64,000 bases of DNA from positions 1 to 64,000 of the forward strand of contig NZ_JACSCH020000025.1 of NCBI RefSeq assembly GCF_014451325.2, read 5' to 3'. The notes beneath the pieces were generated by a model that worked only from the letters and a program-made list of their open reading frames with translations, did no database searches and had not been told where the DNA came from. This stretch comes from Streptomyces sp. CB02980. GTDB lineage: Bacteria > Actinomycetota > Actinomycetes > Streptomycetales > Streptomycetaceae. Both the position numbers and the translations under genes were made by a program. Of this stretch, positions 40,146 through 48,552 are shown in pieces. The stretch's first letter is position 1. Each line of letters starts with the position of its first letter.

Positions 40146-40406
40146 CTAGTCCTCCTGGGACCGGTTCGCCGCCAGACGGCCCTTCGCGCGGTCGACCTTC
40201 GCCACGACCTCGGCGCTCGCCTCGTCGCGCACCCTGCGCAGCAGGACGAAGCTCAGCGGGGCGGAGATGACGATGGCGAGGACGAGGACCCAGAGCAGGT
40301 TCGAGTCGCCGAGGCCGCGCGGCAGCACCTCGATGTAGACGAGACCCCACAGGGCGAGGAAGCATCCGGCGAAGATGCCGAGACGCATCAGCGTGTAGCG
40401 GAGCAT
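40146..40406 (-). CDS. DUF4229 small membrane protein
   Basis: The 86-residue protein starts MLRYTLMRLGIFAGCF and has two membrane helices (about 7-26, GIFAGCFLALWGLVYIEVLP, and 34-52, LLWVLVLAIVISAPLSFVLL). A charged C-terminal tail (RRVRDEASAEVVAKVDRAKGRL) follows. This is the DUF4229 pattern, a conserved actinobacterial family of unknown function. In Streptomyces such genes often lie near the menaquinone genes, as here. The start is the ATG at 40406. Confidence 0.85.
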   Translation of the reverse strand: MLRYTLMRLGIFAGCFLALWGLVYIEVLPRGLGDSNLLWVLVLAIVISAPLSFVLLRRVRDEASAEVVAKVDRAKGRLAANRSQED

Positions 40407-40572
40407 GTCAGCCCACTCTTCCGTTCCGACGTTCCGAAAAGTTCCCAAGATCCCATACGGGACAAGAGCCCCTCCAGTGAAGCACGACCCCGGGGGCATC
40501 CCGGGGCCGGGCCTCTCGACCACCCCGGAGGTCCCTCTTGAGCGCCCCGCGAGTAATAGCTAAGATCGGCTC

Positions 40573-41106
40573 ATGACCCTTACGTTTGAGGTGGATCCGG
40601 CGATCGACCCCGCCCTGCGCGACGGCGTGCTCTCCCTCTGGGCCGACGTCTCCAACGTCGGCGGCGCGGTCGGCTTCGTCCCGCCCGTAACTCCCGACGA
40701 GATCCGCCCCTCGCTGCTCAGGCACCTCGTCGCGATGAGCGAGGGCGGTACGCGGCTGCTCGTCGGCCGCGACGAGAACGGCGCGGTCGCCGCCACCGCG
40801 TTCTTCACCTTCAACACCCACCCCCTGATGCAGCACTGGGTGTGGCTCTACACGGTGATGGTCGACCCCCGGCACCAGGGCAGGGGATACGGCCGCGACC
40901 TCATGGCGGCGGTCGAGCACACCGCCCGTACCGCCGAGGGCTTCGAGGACATCGAGGCCGTGCGGCTGGCCTGCCGGGGCGGCACCGGAGTCGACGGCTT
41001 CTACGCCAAGTGCGGCTACAAGGAGGTCGGCCGCGTCCCCGACGCGATCCGGGTCGCCCCCGGAGACGACCGCGACGACATCATCATGCTGCTGCCGCTC
41101 ACCTGA
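40573..41106 (+). CDS. GNAT family N-acetyltransferase (177 aa)
   Basis: The 177-residue protein has a GNAT fold. LYTVMVDPRHQGRGYGRDLMAAVEHTAR near residue 92 holds the acetyl-CoA loop GRGYG, and VDGFYAKCGYKEVGRVPDAIRV near 138 is the last helix and strand. It is read from the ATG at 40573. It is divergent from the DUF4229 gene. The acceptor is unknown. Confidence 0.87.
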   Translation: MTLTFEVDPAIDPALRDGVLSLWADVSNVGGAVGFVPPVTPDEIRPSLLRHLVAMSEGGTRLLVGRDENGAVAATAFFTFNTHPLMQHWVWLYTVMVDPRHQGRGYGRDLMAAVEHTARTAEGFEDIEAVRLACRGGTGVDGFYAKCGYKEVGRVPDAIRVAPGDDRDDIIMLLPLT

Positions 41107-41182
41107 CAGGACCGAACCGGACCGGACCCGGCCGCACCGGACGCGACCGGACCCGACCGGACCCGACACAGAATGTCGGGTC
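41101..41182. repeat. Degenerate ACCGGACC-type repeat region
   Basis: The gap after the GNAT gene consists of about nine degenerate copies of ACCGGACC, followed by CCCGACACAGAATGTCGGG, a short hairpin that could end the GNAT transcript. No open frame is supported. Confidence 0.55.
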
Positions 41183-41236
41183 CGGGCTCCTGACCTCTTC
41201 CTACGGTGAGGACAAGGAAAGGGAAGGACGGATCAC

Positions 41237-42118
41237 GTGCTGGAGCAGCTCAACCAGGCACTCGACCACATCGAGGAGCACCTCGTCACCGAGCTCCACG
41301 GCGACCTCGACCCGGCCGAACTCGCCCGGATCGCGACGACCTCGGAGCACCACTTCCGGCGCATGTTCTCGGCGCTCGCCGGCATGCCCCTGTCGGAGTA
41401 CGTACGGCGCCGGCGGCTCACCGTCGCGGGCGCCGAGGTGCTCGCCGGGGAGCGGACGCTCCTGGAGATCGCGGTGCGCCACGGCTACGGCTCCGGGGAG
41501 GCCTTCGCCCGCGCGTTCCGCGCGGTGCACGGGGTCGGACCCGGCGAGGTCCGCCGCACGGGGGCCGCGCTCAACGCCCAGCCGCGGATGTCCTTCCGAC
41601 TCGTCGTCGAAGGGAACAACAGCATGAAGTACCGCACCGTGGCCAAGGACGCCTTCCGGATCGTCGGCAGCAGGGCCCGGGTCCCCCTCGTGTACGAGGG
41701 GGAGAACCCGGCGATCGCCGCCCAGATCCGGGGCCTGGGCCAGGAGACCCTCGACCGGCTCGCGGGCCTGTCGACCGGGGCGCCCGCCGGGCTCGTCTCG
41801 GCCGTCGTCCACCTCACCTGCGACCGGGAGGAGGGCGCCGAACTCGACCATTGGTACGGCGTGACCGGCGCGCCGGACGCCGCCCCGGAGGGCTTCGAGA
41901 CCCTCGACCTCCCGGCCGGGACCTGGGCGGTCTTCGAGAACGAGGGCCCCTACCCGCAAGCGCTCCAGTACCTGTGGCGGGACGTCTTCACCCTGTGGTT
42001 CCCGTCCAATCCGTACGAGAGCCGCCCCGGACCGGAGATCCTGTCGGTCCGGCCCTCGGCGGACTGGACGACGGCCGCGGCGGAGCTGTGGATCCCGGTG
42101 GAACACACGGCGGGATGA
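41237..42118 (+). CDS. AraC-type regulator with GyrI-like effector domain
   Basis: The 293-residue protein has an N-terminal AraC helix-turn-helix (about 8-105, LARIATTSEHHFRRMFSALAGMPLSEYVRRRRL, then LLEIAVRHGYGSGEAFARAFR). A C-terminal GyrI-like small-molecule-binding domain (about 130-290) contains LPAGTWAVFENEGPYPQALQYLW. This layout matches the Rob/SoxS-GyrI regulators of drug and stress responses. It starts at a GTG. It is convergent with mqnE and ends in a shared terminator. Confidence 0.9.
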   Translation: MLEQLNQALDHIEEHLVTELHGDLDPAELARIATTSEHHFRRMFSALAGMPLSEYVRRRRLTVAGAEVLAGERTLLEIAVRHGYGSGEAFARAFRAVHGVGPGEVRRTGAALNAQPRMSFRLVVEGNNSMKYRTVAKDAFRIVGSRARVPLVYEGENPAIAAQIRGLGQETLDRLAGLSTGAPAGLVSAVVHLTCDREEGAELDHWYGVTGAPDAAPEGFETLDLPAGTWAVFENEGPYPQALQYLWRDVFTLWFPSNPYESRPGPEILSVRPSADWTTAAAELWIPVEHTAG

Positions 42119-42120
42119 GA

Positions 42121-42152
42121 GAAGGGCCGGTGGGTGATCCCACCGGCCCTTC
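42121..42152. terminator. Bidirectional 14-bp stem terminator
   Basis: GAAGGGCCGGTGGG at 42121-42134 pairs perfectly with 42139-42152 around a 4-base loop TGAT. It separates the convergent AraC-type gene and mqnE. Confidence 0.85.
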
Positions 42153-42164
42153 CTCTGCCCGTAC

Positions 42165-43343
42165 TCAGAACCGCATCGCCTGCGGCGTCTCGCGCCGCTC
42201 CGCGTCCGGGCCCGGGTACTCGCGGATGATCTCGTACCGGGTGTTCCGCTCGACCGGGCGGAAGCCGGCGTCGCGGATCAGCTCCAGGAGGTCCTCGCGG
42301 CCCAGCTTGTTCGGCGTGCCGTAGTTGTCGGCGTCGTGCGTGATCTTGTACTCGACGACCGAGCCGTCCATGTCGTCGGCGCCGTGCTGGAGCGCGAGCT
42401 GCGCCGTCTGGACGCCGTGCATGACCCAGAAGACCTTGACGTGCGGCACGTTGTCGAAGAGGAGCCGGGAGACCGCGAAGGTCTTCAGGGCCTCGGCGCC
42501 GGTCGCCATGGTGGTGCGCGCCTGGAGCTTGTTGCGGACCTTGCCGTCCTGCATGTCGACGAAGTCGTGCTGGTAGCGCAGCGGGATGAAGACCTGGAAG
42601 CCGCCGGTCTCGTCCTGGAGCTCACGCAGCCGCAGCACGTGGTCCACGCGGTGACGGGGCTCCTCGATGTGCCCGTACAGCATGGTGCTGGGGGTCTTGA
42701 GCCCCTTCTCGTGCGCGAGGCGGTGGATCCGGGACCAGTCCTCCCAGTGGGTGCGGTGGTCCACGATGTGCTGCCGGACCTCCCAGTCGAAGATCTCCGC
42801 GCCGCCGCCGGTCAGGGACTCCAGACCGGCCTCGATGAGCTCGTCGAGGATGTCGGAGGCGGACATGCCGGAGATGGTCTCGAAGTGGTGGATCTCGGTG
42901 GCGGTGAAGGCCTTGAGCGAGACGTTCGGCAGGGCCTTCTTGAGCTCGGAGAGGGAGCGCGGGTAGTACCGCCAGGGCAGGTTGGGGTGCAGCCCGTTGA
43001 CGATGTGCAGCTCGGTGAGGTTCTCGTTCTCCATCGCCTTCGCGAGGCGCACGGCCTCCTCGATGCGCATGGTGTACGCGTCCTTCTCGCCCGGCTTGCG
43101 CTGGAACGAGCAGTAGGCGCAGGAGGCGGTGCAGACGTTGGTCATGTTCAGATGCCGGTTGACATTGAAATGGACCACGTCGCCGTTCTTGCGGGTCCGG
43201 ACCTCGTGGGCCAGACCGCCGAGCCAGGCGAGGTCGTCGGACTCGTACAGGGCGATGCCGTCCTCGCGGCTCAGCCGCTCACCGTCCCGGACCTTCTGCT
43301 CAAGTTCGCGCTTGAGGCCCACATCTTTGATAGATGCAGTCAT
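42165..43343 (-). CDS. mqnE: Aminofutalosine synthase MqnE
   Basis: The 392-residue radical SAM enzyme has the cluster motif CTASCAYC (CxxxCxxC) near residue 75, preceded by VVHFNVNRHLNMTNV, and GLHPNLPWRYYPRSL and TTMATGAEALKTFAVSRLLFDNVPHVKVFW later. MqnE adds the adenosyl radical to 3-[(1-carboxyvinyl)oxy]benzoate, an early step of the futalosine menaquinone route. Its context with mqnL, mqnP and UbiX confirms this. I use the ATG at 43343; a longer in-frame extension is low-quality sequence. Confidence 0.95.
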   Translation of the reverse strand: MTASIKDVGLKRELEQKVRDGERLSREDGIALYESDDLAWLGGLAHEVRTRKNGDVVHFNVNRHLNMTNVCTASCAYCSFQRKPGEKDAYTMRIEEAVRLAKAMENENLTELHIVNGLHPNLPWRYYPRSLSELKKALPNVSLKAFTATEIHHFETISGMSASDILDELIEAGLESLTGGGAEIFDWEVRQHIVDHRTHWEDWSRIHRLAHEKGLKTPSTMLYGHIEEPRHRVDHVLRLRELQDETGGFQVFIPLRYQHDFVDMQDGKVRNKLQARTTMATGAEALKTFAVSRLLFDNVPHVKVFWVMHGVQTAQLALQHGADDMDGSVVEYKITHDADNYGTPNKLGREDLLELIRDAGFRPVERNTRYEIIREYPGPDAERRETPQAMRF

Positions 43344-43393
43344 GTACGGCCGCCTCCCAGGTCTGACAAGTTCCAAGCTCCCCAACCGTACTC

Positions 43394-43849
43394 TCAGCCC
43401 TCTTCGGGCAGCTCTCCGACCCGGTTCTCCCACTTCGTGGAGAGCACGATCGTCGTTCGGGTGCGGGAGACGCCCTTGGTGCCGCTGAGGCGGCGGATCG
43501 TCTTCTCCAGGCCGTCGACGTCGCTGACGCGCACCTTGAGCATGAACGAGTCGTCGCCGGCGATGAACCAGCAGTCCTCGATCTCGGCGAGGTCCTTGAG
43601 CCGGCGGGCCACGTCCTCGTGGTCGGCGGCGTCGGAGAGGGAGATGCCGATGAGGGCGGTGACGCCGAGGCCGAGCGAGGCGGCGTCGACGGTGGCGCGG
43701 TAGCCGGTGATGACTCCGGCCGCCTCAAGACGGTTGATGCGGTCGGTGACAGAGGGGCCGGAGAGCCCGACGAGCCGGCCGAGCTCGGCGTACGAGGCAC
43801 GTCCGTTCTCGCGCAGAGCCTGGATGAGCTGCCTGTCCACGGCGTCCAT
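43394..43849 (-). CDS. Lrp/AsnC family transcriptional regulator
   Basis: The 151-residue protein starts MDAVDRQLIQALRENGRASYAELGRLVGLSGPSVTDRINRLE (helix-turn-helix, about 1-60) and continues into a RAM ligand domain with DCWFIAGDDSFMLKVRV and the late TKGVSRTRTTIVL. I use the ATG at 43849, which has GGAAGG about ten bases upstream; an ATG six codons earlier is possible. It sits between mqnE and the rest of the menaquinone genes and could sense an amino acid or precursor. A TTAG-N9-CTAA dyad lies in its upstream region. Confidence 0.9.
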   Translation of the reverse strand: MDAVDRQLIQALRENGRASYAELGRLVGLSGPSVTDRINRLEAAGVITGYRATVDAASLGLGVTALIGISLSDAADHEDVARRLKDLAEIEDCWFIAGDDSFMLKVRVSDVDGLEKTIRRLSGTKGVSRTRTTIVLSTKWENRVGELPEEG

Positions 43850-43887
43850 AGGTATGAAGCCTTCCATTGTCCAGCGATACCGCGAGT

Positions 43888-43904
43888 TTAGGTATAGAAT
43901 CTAA
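43888..43904. promoter_or_regulatory. TTAG-N9-CTAA dyad upstream of Lrp gene
   Basis: A 17-bp AT-rich dyad (TTAG at 43888 and CTAA at 43901) sits between the divergent Lrp and 41-residue protein genes. It is a candidate Lrp operator or overlapping -10 region. Confidence 0.45.
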
Positions 43905-43974
43905 GGTACACAGGAGAGACGCCCTGTGAATCTTTCAACTGATCAAAGACGATCTTTCAGGAGTGGTGTTCACC

Positions 43975-44100
43975 GTGTACACGATCGAGATGGCCTACGC
44001 ACGCATGCGCGAGCTGCAGGACCTGGCCAACCGCTCGCGTGCCCACCAGCCGACCGCCGCCTCGAAGCGTGCCGAGAAGAAGCACGCCAAGAAGCGCTAA
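43975..44100 (+). CDS. 41-residue basic conserved small protein
   Basis: The short gene reads from the GTG at 43975 (an alternative GTG is at 43966) to TAA at 44098-44100. CAGGAG lies 11 bases upstream. The protein begins MYTIEMAYARMRELQDLANRS and ends SKRAEKKHAKKR, so it has an N-terminal amphipathic helix and a highly basic tail. Codon use has strong GC3 bias. It ends 4 bp inside the 3' end of the convergent UbiX gene. A role in RNA or membrane binding is possible, but there is no evidence. Confidence 0.6.
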   Translation: MYTIEMAYARMRELQDLANRSRAHQPTAASKRAEKKHAKKR

Positions 44101-44783
44101 TCCGACCGGGGGGTCGCTCCACCGAGCTCTCCCTCCCACCGGCGGTACAGCCGATGCGGCACCCCTGCCGCGTCGAGCACCCGCCCGGCGACGAAGTCCA
44201 CCAGATCCTGGATGTGCGTCGCCCCCGCGTAGAACGCCGGAGAGGCGGGCAGCACCACGGCTCCCGCCTCGTCCAGCGCCACCATGTGCTTGAGCGTCTG
44301 TCCGTTCAGCGGGGTCTCCCGCACGGCGACGACCAGCGGCCGCCGCTCCTTCAGCGTCACGCTCGCGGTCCGCTGGAGCAGGTCCTTCGAGAGCCCCAGT
44401 GCCACTCCCGCCACCGCCGCGGTCGAGGCCGGCACGACCAGCATCCCCTTCGCCGGGTACGACCCCGAGGACGGCCCCGCGGCCAGATCGCCGGCCGCCC
44501 AGTACCGCACGTCGCCGAGGGCGTCCGACACGTCGAAGGTGTCCGGCTTCCCGTCCGCGCCCCGCGCCAGCCAGGCCGCCAGGTCCTCGCGCCAGTGCGC
44601 GTCGCGGAAGGAGATGCCCGTCTCGTCGAGCAGCGTGAGCCGCGAGGCCCGCGACACGACGAGGTCGACGCTCTCCCCGGCGGCGAGGAGGCCCCGCAGT
44701 ACGGCGGCGGCGTACGGCGTACCCGACGCCCCGGAAACCCCCACCACCCAGGGCCGACGACTCTTCATCTCCTGCGACTCCAC
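44097..44783 (-). CDS. mqnM: UbiX-family flavin prenyltransferase (MqnM)
   Basis: The 228-residue protein has the UbiX flavin-binding pattern: WVVGVSGASGTPYAAAVLRGLL near 15, SSGSYPAKGMLVVPASTAAVAGVALGLSKDLLQR near 110 and VVAVRETPLNGQTLKHMVALDEAGAVVLP near 150. UbiX makes prenylated FMN, the cofactor of UbiD-type decarboxylases. Here the UbiD partner is MqnL two genes upstream, so this is MqnM of the futalosine pathway. The start is a GTG at 44783; an ATG at 44768 would leave no ribosome-site spacing. Confidence 0.9.
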   Translation of the reverse strand: MESQEMKSRRPWVVGVSGASGTPYAAAVLRGLLAAGESVDLVVSRASRLTLLDETGISFRDAHWREDLAAWLARGADGKPDTFDVSDALGDVRYWAAGDLAAGPSSGSYPAKGMLVVPASTAAVAGVALGLSKDLLQRTASVTLKERRPLVVAVRETPLNGQTLKHMVALDEAGAVVLPASPAFYAGATHIQDLVDFVAGRVLDAAGVPHRLYRRWEGELGGATPRSD

Positions 44784-44853
44784 GACAGAGAGCCTATCCG
44801 GCCGGGAAAAGCCAGGCCCGGGCGCGGCTCACCGCTTCGCCCCCGGGCGGGGG

Positions 44854-45756
44854 TTACGGGGTGAGCCCGCGGACCAGCAGGTCGAGGAGGGCGCACACGA
44901 ACAGCGCCATTCCGATGAAGCCGTTCACCGTGAAGAACGCCCGGTTCAGGCGTGACAGGTCGTGCGGCCTCACGATCGAGTGCTCGTAACAGAAGGCGGC
45001 CACCACGATCACCAGGCCGACCCAGAAGAAGAGACCGGCGTCGGTGGCGAGGGCGTACCAGACGAGCAGCCCCGTGGTGACGACCGCGGAGGCGCGGGCG
45101 CCCCACAGCGCGGCCGGGATCCCGAAGCGCGCCGGTACGGACATGACGCCGTGGGCCCGGTCCGCCTGCACGTCCTGGCAGGCGAAGATCAGGTCGAAGC
45201 CGCCGATCCAGACGCCCACCGCGAGGCCCAGGAAGACCGCGTCCCAGGACCACTCGCCGGTCACCGCGAGCCAGGCGCCGATGGGCCCGATGGCCTGGGC
45301 GAGGCCCAGGATGGCGTGCGGGAAGTTGGTGAACCGCTTGCCGTACGGATAGACGACCATCGGGATGACGGCGAGCGGCGCGAGGGCCAGACAGAGCGGG
45401 TTGAGCAGGGCGGCGGCGCCGAGGAAGACGACGACGGCGATCCCGGCCCCGGTCCACGCCGACCGCACGGACACGGCACCGGTCACCAGCTCGCGGTTGG
45501 CGGTGCGCGGATTGCGCGCGTCGATCTCGCGGTCGATGATCCGGTTGCAGGCCATGGCGAAGGTCCGCAGCCCCACCATGCAGACGGTGACGAGGAACAG
45601 CGTCCACCAGTGGATGTTCCTGTCCACCTGGTACATCGCGGTGAGCGCGGCGGTGTACGCGAAGGGCAGCGCGAACACCGAGTGCTCGATCATCACGAGG
45701 CGCAGGAACGACTTCGTGCGCCCCGGCCGGGCGCCGGGCACGGCGGCCGTGGTCAC
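44854..45756 (-). CDS. mqnP: Menaquinone prenyltransferase MqnP (UbiA family)
   Basis: The 300-residue membrane protein has about nine helices and the two aspartate-rich motifs of UbiA prenyltransferases: ACNRIIDREIDARN near 69 and DLIFACQDVQADRAHG near 185. It attaches the isoprenoid chain to the 1,4-dihydroxy-6-naphthoate ring of menaquinone at the membrane. Its start overlaps the stop of mqnL by 4 bp, so translation is coupled. It lies 70 bp before the UbiX gene. Confidence 0.93.
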   Translation of the reverse strand: MTTAAVPGARPGRTKSFLRLVMIEHSVFALPFAYTAALTAMYQVDRNIHWWTLFLVTVCMVGLRTFAMACNRIIDREIDARNPRTANRELVTGAVSVRSAWTGAGIAVVVFLGAAALLNPLCLALAPLAVIPMVVYPYGKRFTNFPHAILGLAQAIGPIGAWLAVTGEWSWDAVFLGLAVGVWIGGFDLIFACQDVQADRAHGVMSVPARFGIPAALWGARASAVVTTGLLVWYALATDAGLFFWVGLVIVVAAFCYEHSIVRPHDLSRLNRAFFTVNGFIGMALFVCALLDLLVRGLTP

Positions 45757-47210
45757 AGCCCGTACTCCTTCCAGCGGCGGTCCACGAGGGCGGCCGTCGC
45801 CGGGTCCGACTCGACCATGTCCGGCCAGCCTCCGTCGCGGGTGTAGCCCTCCTCGGGCAGCTTCTTCGTGGCGTCGATGCCCGCCTTGCCGCCCCAGAAC
45901 TGCTGGTAGGAGGCGTGGTCGAGGTGGTCGACCGGCCCCTCGACGACCGTGAGGTCACGGGCGTAGTCGGTGTTGCCGAGGGCCCGCCAGGACACCTCGT
46001 GCAGGTCGTGGACGTCGCAGTCCTTGTCGACCACGATGATCAGCTTGGTCAGCGACATCATGTGCGCGCCCCAGATGGCGTGCATGACCTTCTGCGCGTG
46101 CTTCGGGTACTTCTTGTCGATCGAGACGATCGCGCAGTTGTGGAAGCCGCCCGACTCCGGCAGGTGGTAGTCGACGATGTCCGGCACGATGATCTTGAGG
46201 AGCGGCAGGAAGAAGCGCTCCGTCGCACGGCCCAGCGGACCGTCCTCGGTCGGCGGCCGGCCGACGACGATCGACTGGAGCAGCGGACGCTTCCGCATCG
46301 TGATGCAGTCGATCTTCAGCGCGGGGAACGGCTCCTGCGGCGTGTAGAAACCGGTGTGGTCGCCGAAGGGCCCCTCCGGCAGCATCTCGCCCGGCTCCAG
46401 CCAGCCCTCGACGACGACCTCCGCCTGCGCGGGCACCTGGAGCGGGACGGTCTTGCAGTCGACCATCTCGATCCGCTTGCCCTGCACGAAGCCGGCGAAG
46501 AGGTACTCGTCGATGTCACCGGGCAGCGGGGCGGTCGAGGCGTACGTGACGGCCGGCGGGCAGCCGAAGGCGATCGCGACCGGCAGCCGCTCGCCCTTCG
46601 CGGCGGCGACGGCGTAGTGGTTGCGGCTGTCCTTGTGGATCTGCCAGTGCATGCCGATGGTGCGCTTGTCGTGCCGCTGGAGCCGGTAGAGCCCGAGGTT
46701 CCGGACCCCGGTCTCCGGGTGCTTCGTGTGCGTGAGGCCCAGGTTGAAGAAGGAGCCGCCGTCCTTGGGCCAGGTGAAGAGCGCGGGAAGAAGGTCGAGG
46801 TCGACGTCGTCCCCGGTGAGCACGACCTCCTGCACGGGTGCGGCGTCGGACTTCACCTTCTTCGGCGGCACGTGGACCATCGAGCCGAGCTTGCCGAAGG
46901 CCTCGCGGACACCGACGAAACCCTGCGGAAGCTCGGGCTTGAGCAGCCCGCCGATCTTCTCGCTGATCTCGCTGTACGACTTCAGGCCGAGGGCCTTGAG
47001 GAGTCGGCGGTCGGTCCCGAAGACGTTCATCGCGAGCGGCATCGAGGAGCCCTTGACGTTCTCGAAGAGAAGCGCCGGACCCCCCGCCTTGTTCACCCGG
47101 TCGACGATCTCCCCGACCTCCAGGTACGGGTCGACTTCGGCCTTGATGCGCTTGAGGTCGCCTTCGCGCTCGAGGGCCCTGAGCAGCGAGCGGAGATCGT
47201 CGTAAGCCAT
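45753..47210 (-). CDS. mqnL: Menaquinone UbiD-type decarboxylase MqnL
   Basis: The 485-residue protein is a UbiD-family decarboxylase. RRLLKALGLKSYSEISEKIGGLLKPELP near 75, LGLYRLQRHDKRTIGMHWQIHKDSRNHY near 165 and EVVVEGWLEPGEMLPEGPFGDHTGFY near 265 carry the prenyl-FMN-binding arginine and the E(x)nE catalytic glutamates. It removes the carboxylate late in the futalosine pathway, using the cofactor from MqnM. It is the first gene of the mqnL-mqnP-mqnM operon. The ATG is at 47210. Confidence 0.93.
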   Translation of the reverse strand: MAYDDLRSLLRALEREGDLKRIKAEVDPYLEVGEIVDRVNKAGGPALLFENVKGSSMPLAMNVFGTDRRLLKALGLKSYSEISEKIGGLLKPELPQGFVGVREAFGKLGSMVHVPPKKVKSDAAPVQEVVLTGDDVDLDLLPALFTWPKDGGSFFNLGLTHTKHPETGVRNLGLYRLQRHDKRTIGMHWQIHKDSRNHYAVAAAKGERLPVAIAFGCPPAVTYASTAPLPGDIDEYLFAGFVQGKRIEMVDCKTVPLQVPAQAEVVVEGWLEPGEMLPEGPFGDHTGFYTPQEPFPALKIDCITMRKRPLLQSIVVGRPPTEDGPLGRATERFFLPLLKIIVPDIVDYHLPESGGFHNCAIVSIDKKYPKHAQKVMHAIWGAHMMSLTKLIIVVDKDCDVHDLHEVSWRALGNTDYARDLTVVEGPVDHLDHASYQQFWGGKAGIDATKKLPEEGYTRDGGWPDMVESDPATAALVDRRWKEYGL

Positions 47211-47299
47211 AGGGGCCAGTATCCGCCACGGGCTACGCTGGGACTGTCACCGGGGCGGTCGAAACGAGCCCCTTCACTGCTTCCAGGGGGCTGTCCCAC

Positions 47300-47668
47300 A
47301 TGCTCAGGGCGCTGCTGTTCATCGTCCCGCTGGCGCTGATGATCTACGCCTTCATCGACTGCCTGAACACCCCGGAAGAAGAGGTCAAGCACCTTCCGAA
47401 GCCGGTCTGGGCCATCGTCGTCCTGCTGTTCTCCGTGGTCGGCGCGATCGGCTGGATCGTCGCGGGCAAGGACCGGCGGCCGCGGACCCGGGGCGGTGCG
47501 GGCGGCTGGGTCGCTCCCGACGACAACCCCGAGTTCCTGAAGTCCCTCAAGGACGAGGGGCAGACCGGGCGGCCGGACGACGAGGACCTCAGGGCCCGGG
47601 AGGCGGACCTCCGCCGCCGCGAGGAAGAACTGAGGCGGCGCGAGCGCGGCGAGGACACCGAGAGCTGA
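47300..47668 (+). CDS. PLD nuclease N-terminal-type membrane protein
   Basis: The 122-residue protein has two membrane helices (LLFIVPLALMIYAFIDCLNTP at 5-24 and PVWAIVVLLFSVVGAIGWIVAG at about 35-56) with the PLDc_N pattern between them. A charged tail with a repeated LRRREEELRRRERGED coiled region follows. PLDc_N modules anchor envelope proteins. Its stop overlaps the start of the LysR gene by one base. It is divergent from mqnL by 89 bp. Confidence 0.82.
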   Translation: MLRALLFIVPLALMIYAFIDCLNTPEEEVKHLPKPVWAIVVLLFSVVGAIGWIVAGKDRRPRTRGGAGGWVAPDDNPEFLKSLKDEGQTGRPDDEDLRAREADLRRREEELRRRERGEDTES

Positions 47669-48552
47669 TGGAGCTCCGGCTCCTGGCCACCTTCGAGAAG
47701 GTCGCCGCCGTCCTCTCCTTCACCCGGGCCGCCGCCGAACTCGGTTACGCGCAGTCCAGCGTCACCGGTCAGATCCGGTCCCTGGAGTCCTCGCTCGGGG
47801 TGGAGCTCTTCGAGCGGCTCGGCAGCCGCATCCGGTTGACCGAGGCCGGGGAGCGGCTCCTGCCGTACGCCCGCCGCATGGGCGAGCTGGCCGAGGAGGC
47901 CCGTACCGCCGTCGCCGTCGCGGCCGAACCGGCCGGGACGATCGCCATCGGCACCATGGAATCCCTCACCTCCTACCGGCTGCCGCCGCTCCTGGAGTAC
48001 TTCCACCACCGCTACCCGGGTGTACGCCTCACCCTGCGGCCCACCCTCGGCGACGAGACCCGGCAGGCGCTGCGGCAGGGCACGTACGACGTCGGCTTCC
48101 TGATGGAGCCCGACACCGAGCACGAGGGCCTGGAGTCGGAGGTCCTCGCGCCCGAGCCACTGGTCCTGGTGGCGGGTCCCGGCCATCCCCTGGTGGGGCG
48201 TACGGGGCTGACCGCCGCGGATGTGGCCGGGGCGCAGCTGGTGGGCACCGAGCCGGGCTGCCCGTACCGCGACCTCTTCGAGGCGGAGCTGCGGGAGTGG
48301 GCACCGCCGTTCATGGAGTTCGGCACGATCGAGGCGACCAAGCGCGGGGTGGCCGCGGGCCTCGGGGTGGCGCTGCTTCCCCGGGTGGCCGTCGCGGCGG
48401 AACTGTCGAACGGAGCTCTGGTGCCGCTGGCCTGGGAGGCCCCGTTCACCCTCTTCACCCAACTCGCGTGGCGACGGGGGAAGCGGCTTCCGGCGCATGT
48501 CCGTCTGTTCGTGGAGCAGGCGCGGCGACTGGTGTCCGAGCAGCGAGGGTGA
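47668..48552 (+). CDS. LysR family transcriptional regulator
   Basis: The 294-residue protein has the LysR winged helix (MELRLLATFEKVAAVLSFTRAAAELGYAQSSVTGQIRSLESSLGVELFERL, 1-51) and a periplasmic-binding-like effector domain. Its 3' end overlaps the convergent EamA transporter by 98 bp, and that transporter is the likely target. The start follows the previous stop with a one-base overlap. Confidence 0.9.
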   Translation: MELRLLATFEKVAAVLSFTRAAAELGYAQSSVTGQIRSLESSLGVELFERLGSRIRLTEAGERLLPYARRMGELAEEARTAVAVAAEPAGTIAIGTMESLTSYRLPPLLEYFHHRYPGVRLTLRPTLGDETRQALRQGTYDVGFLMEPDTEHEGLESEVLAPEPLVLVAGPGHPLVGRTGLTAADVAGAQLVGTEPGCPYRDLFEAELREWAPPFMEFGTIEATKRGVAAGLGVALLPRVAVAAELSNGALVPLAWEAPFTLFTQLAWRRGKRLPAHVRLFVEQARRLVSEQRG

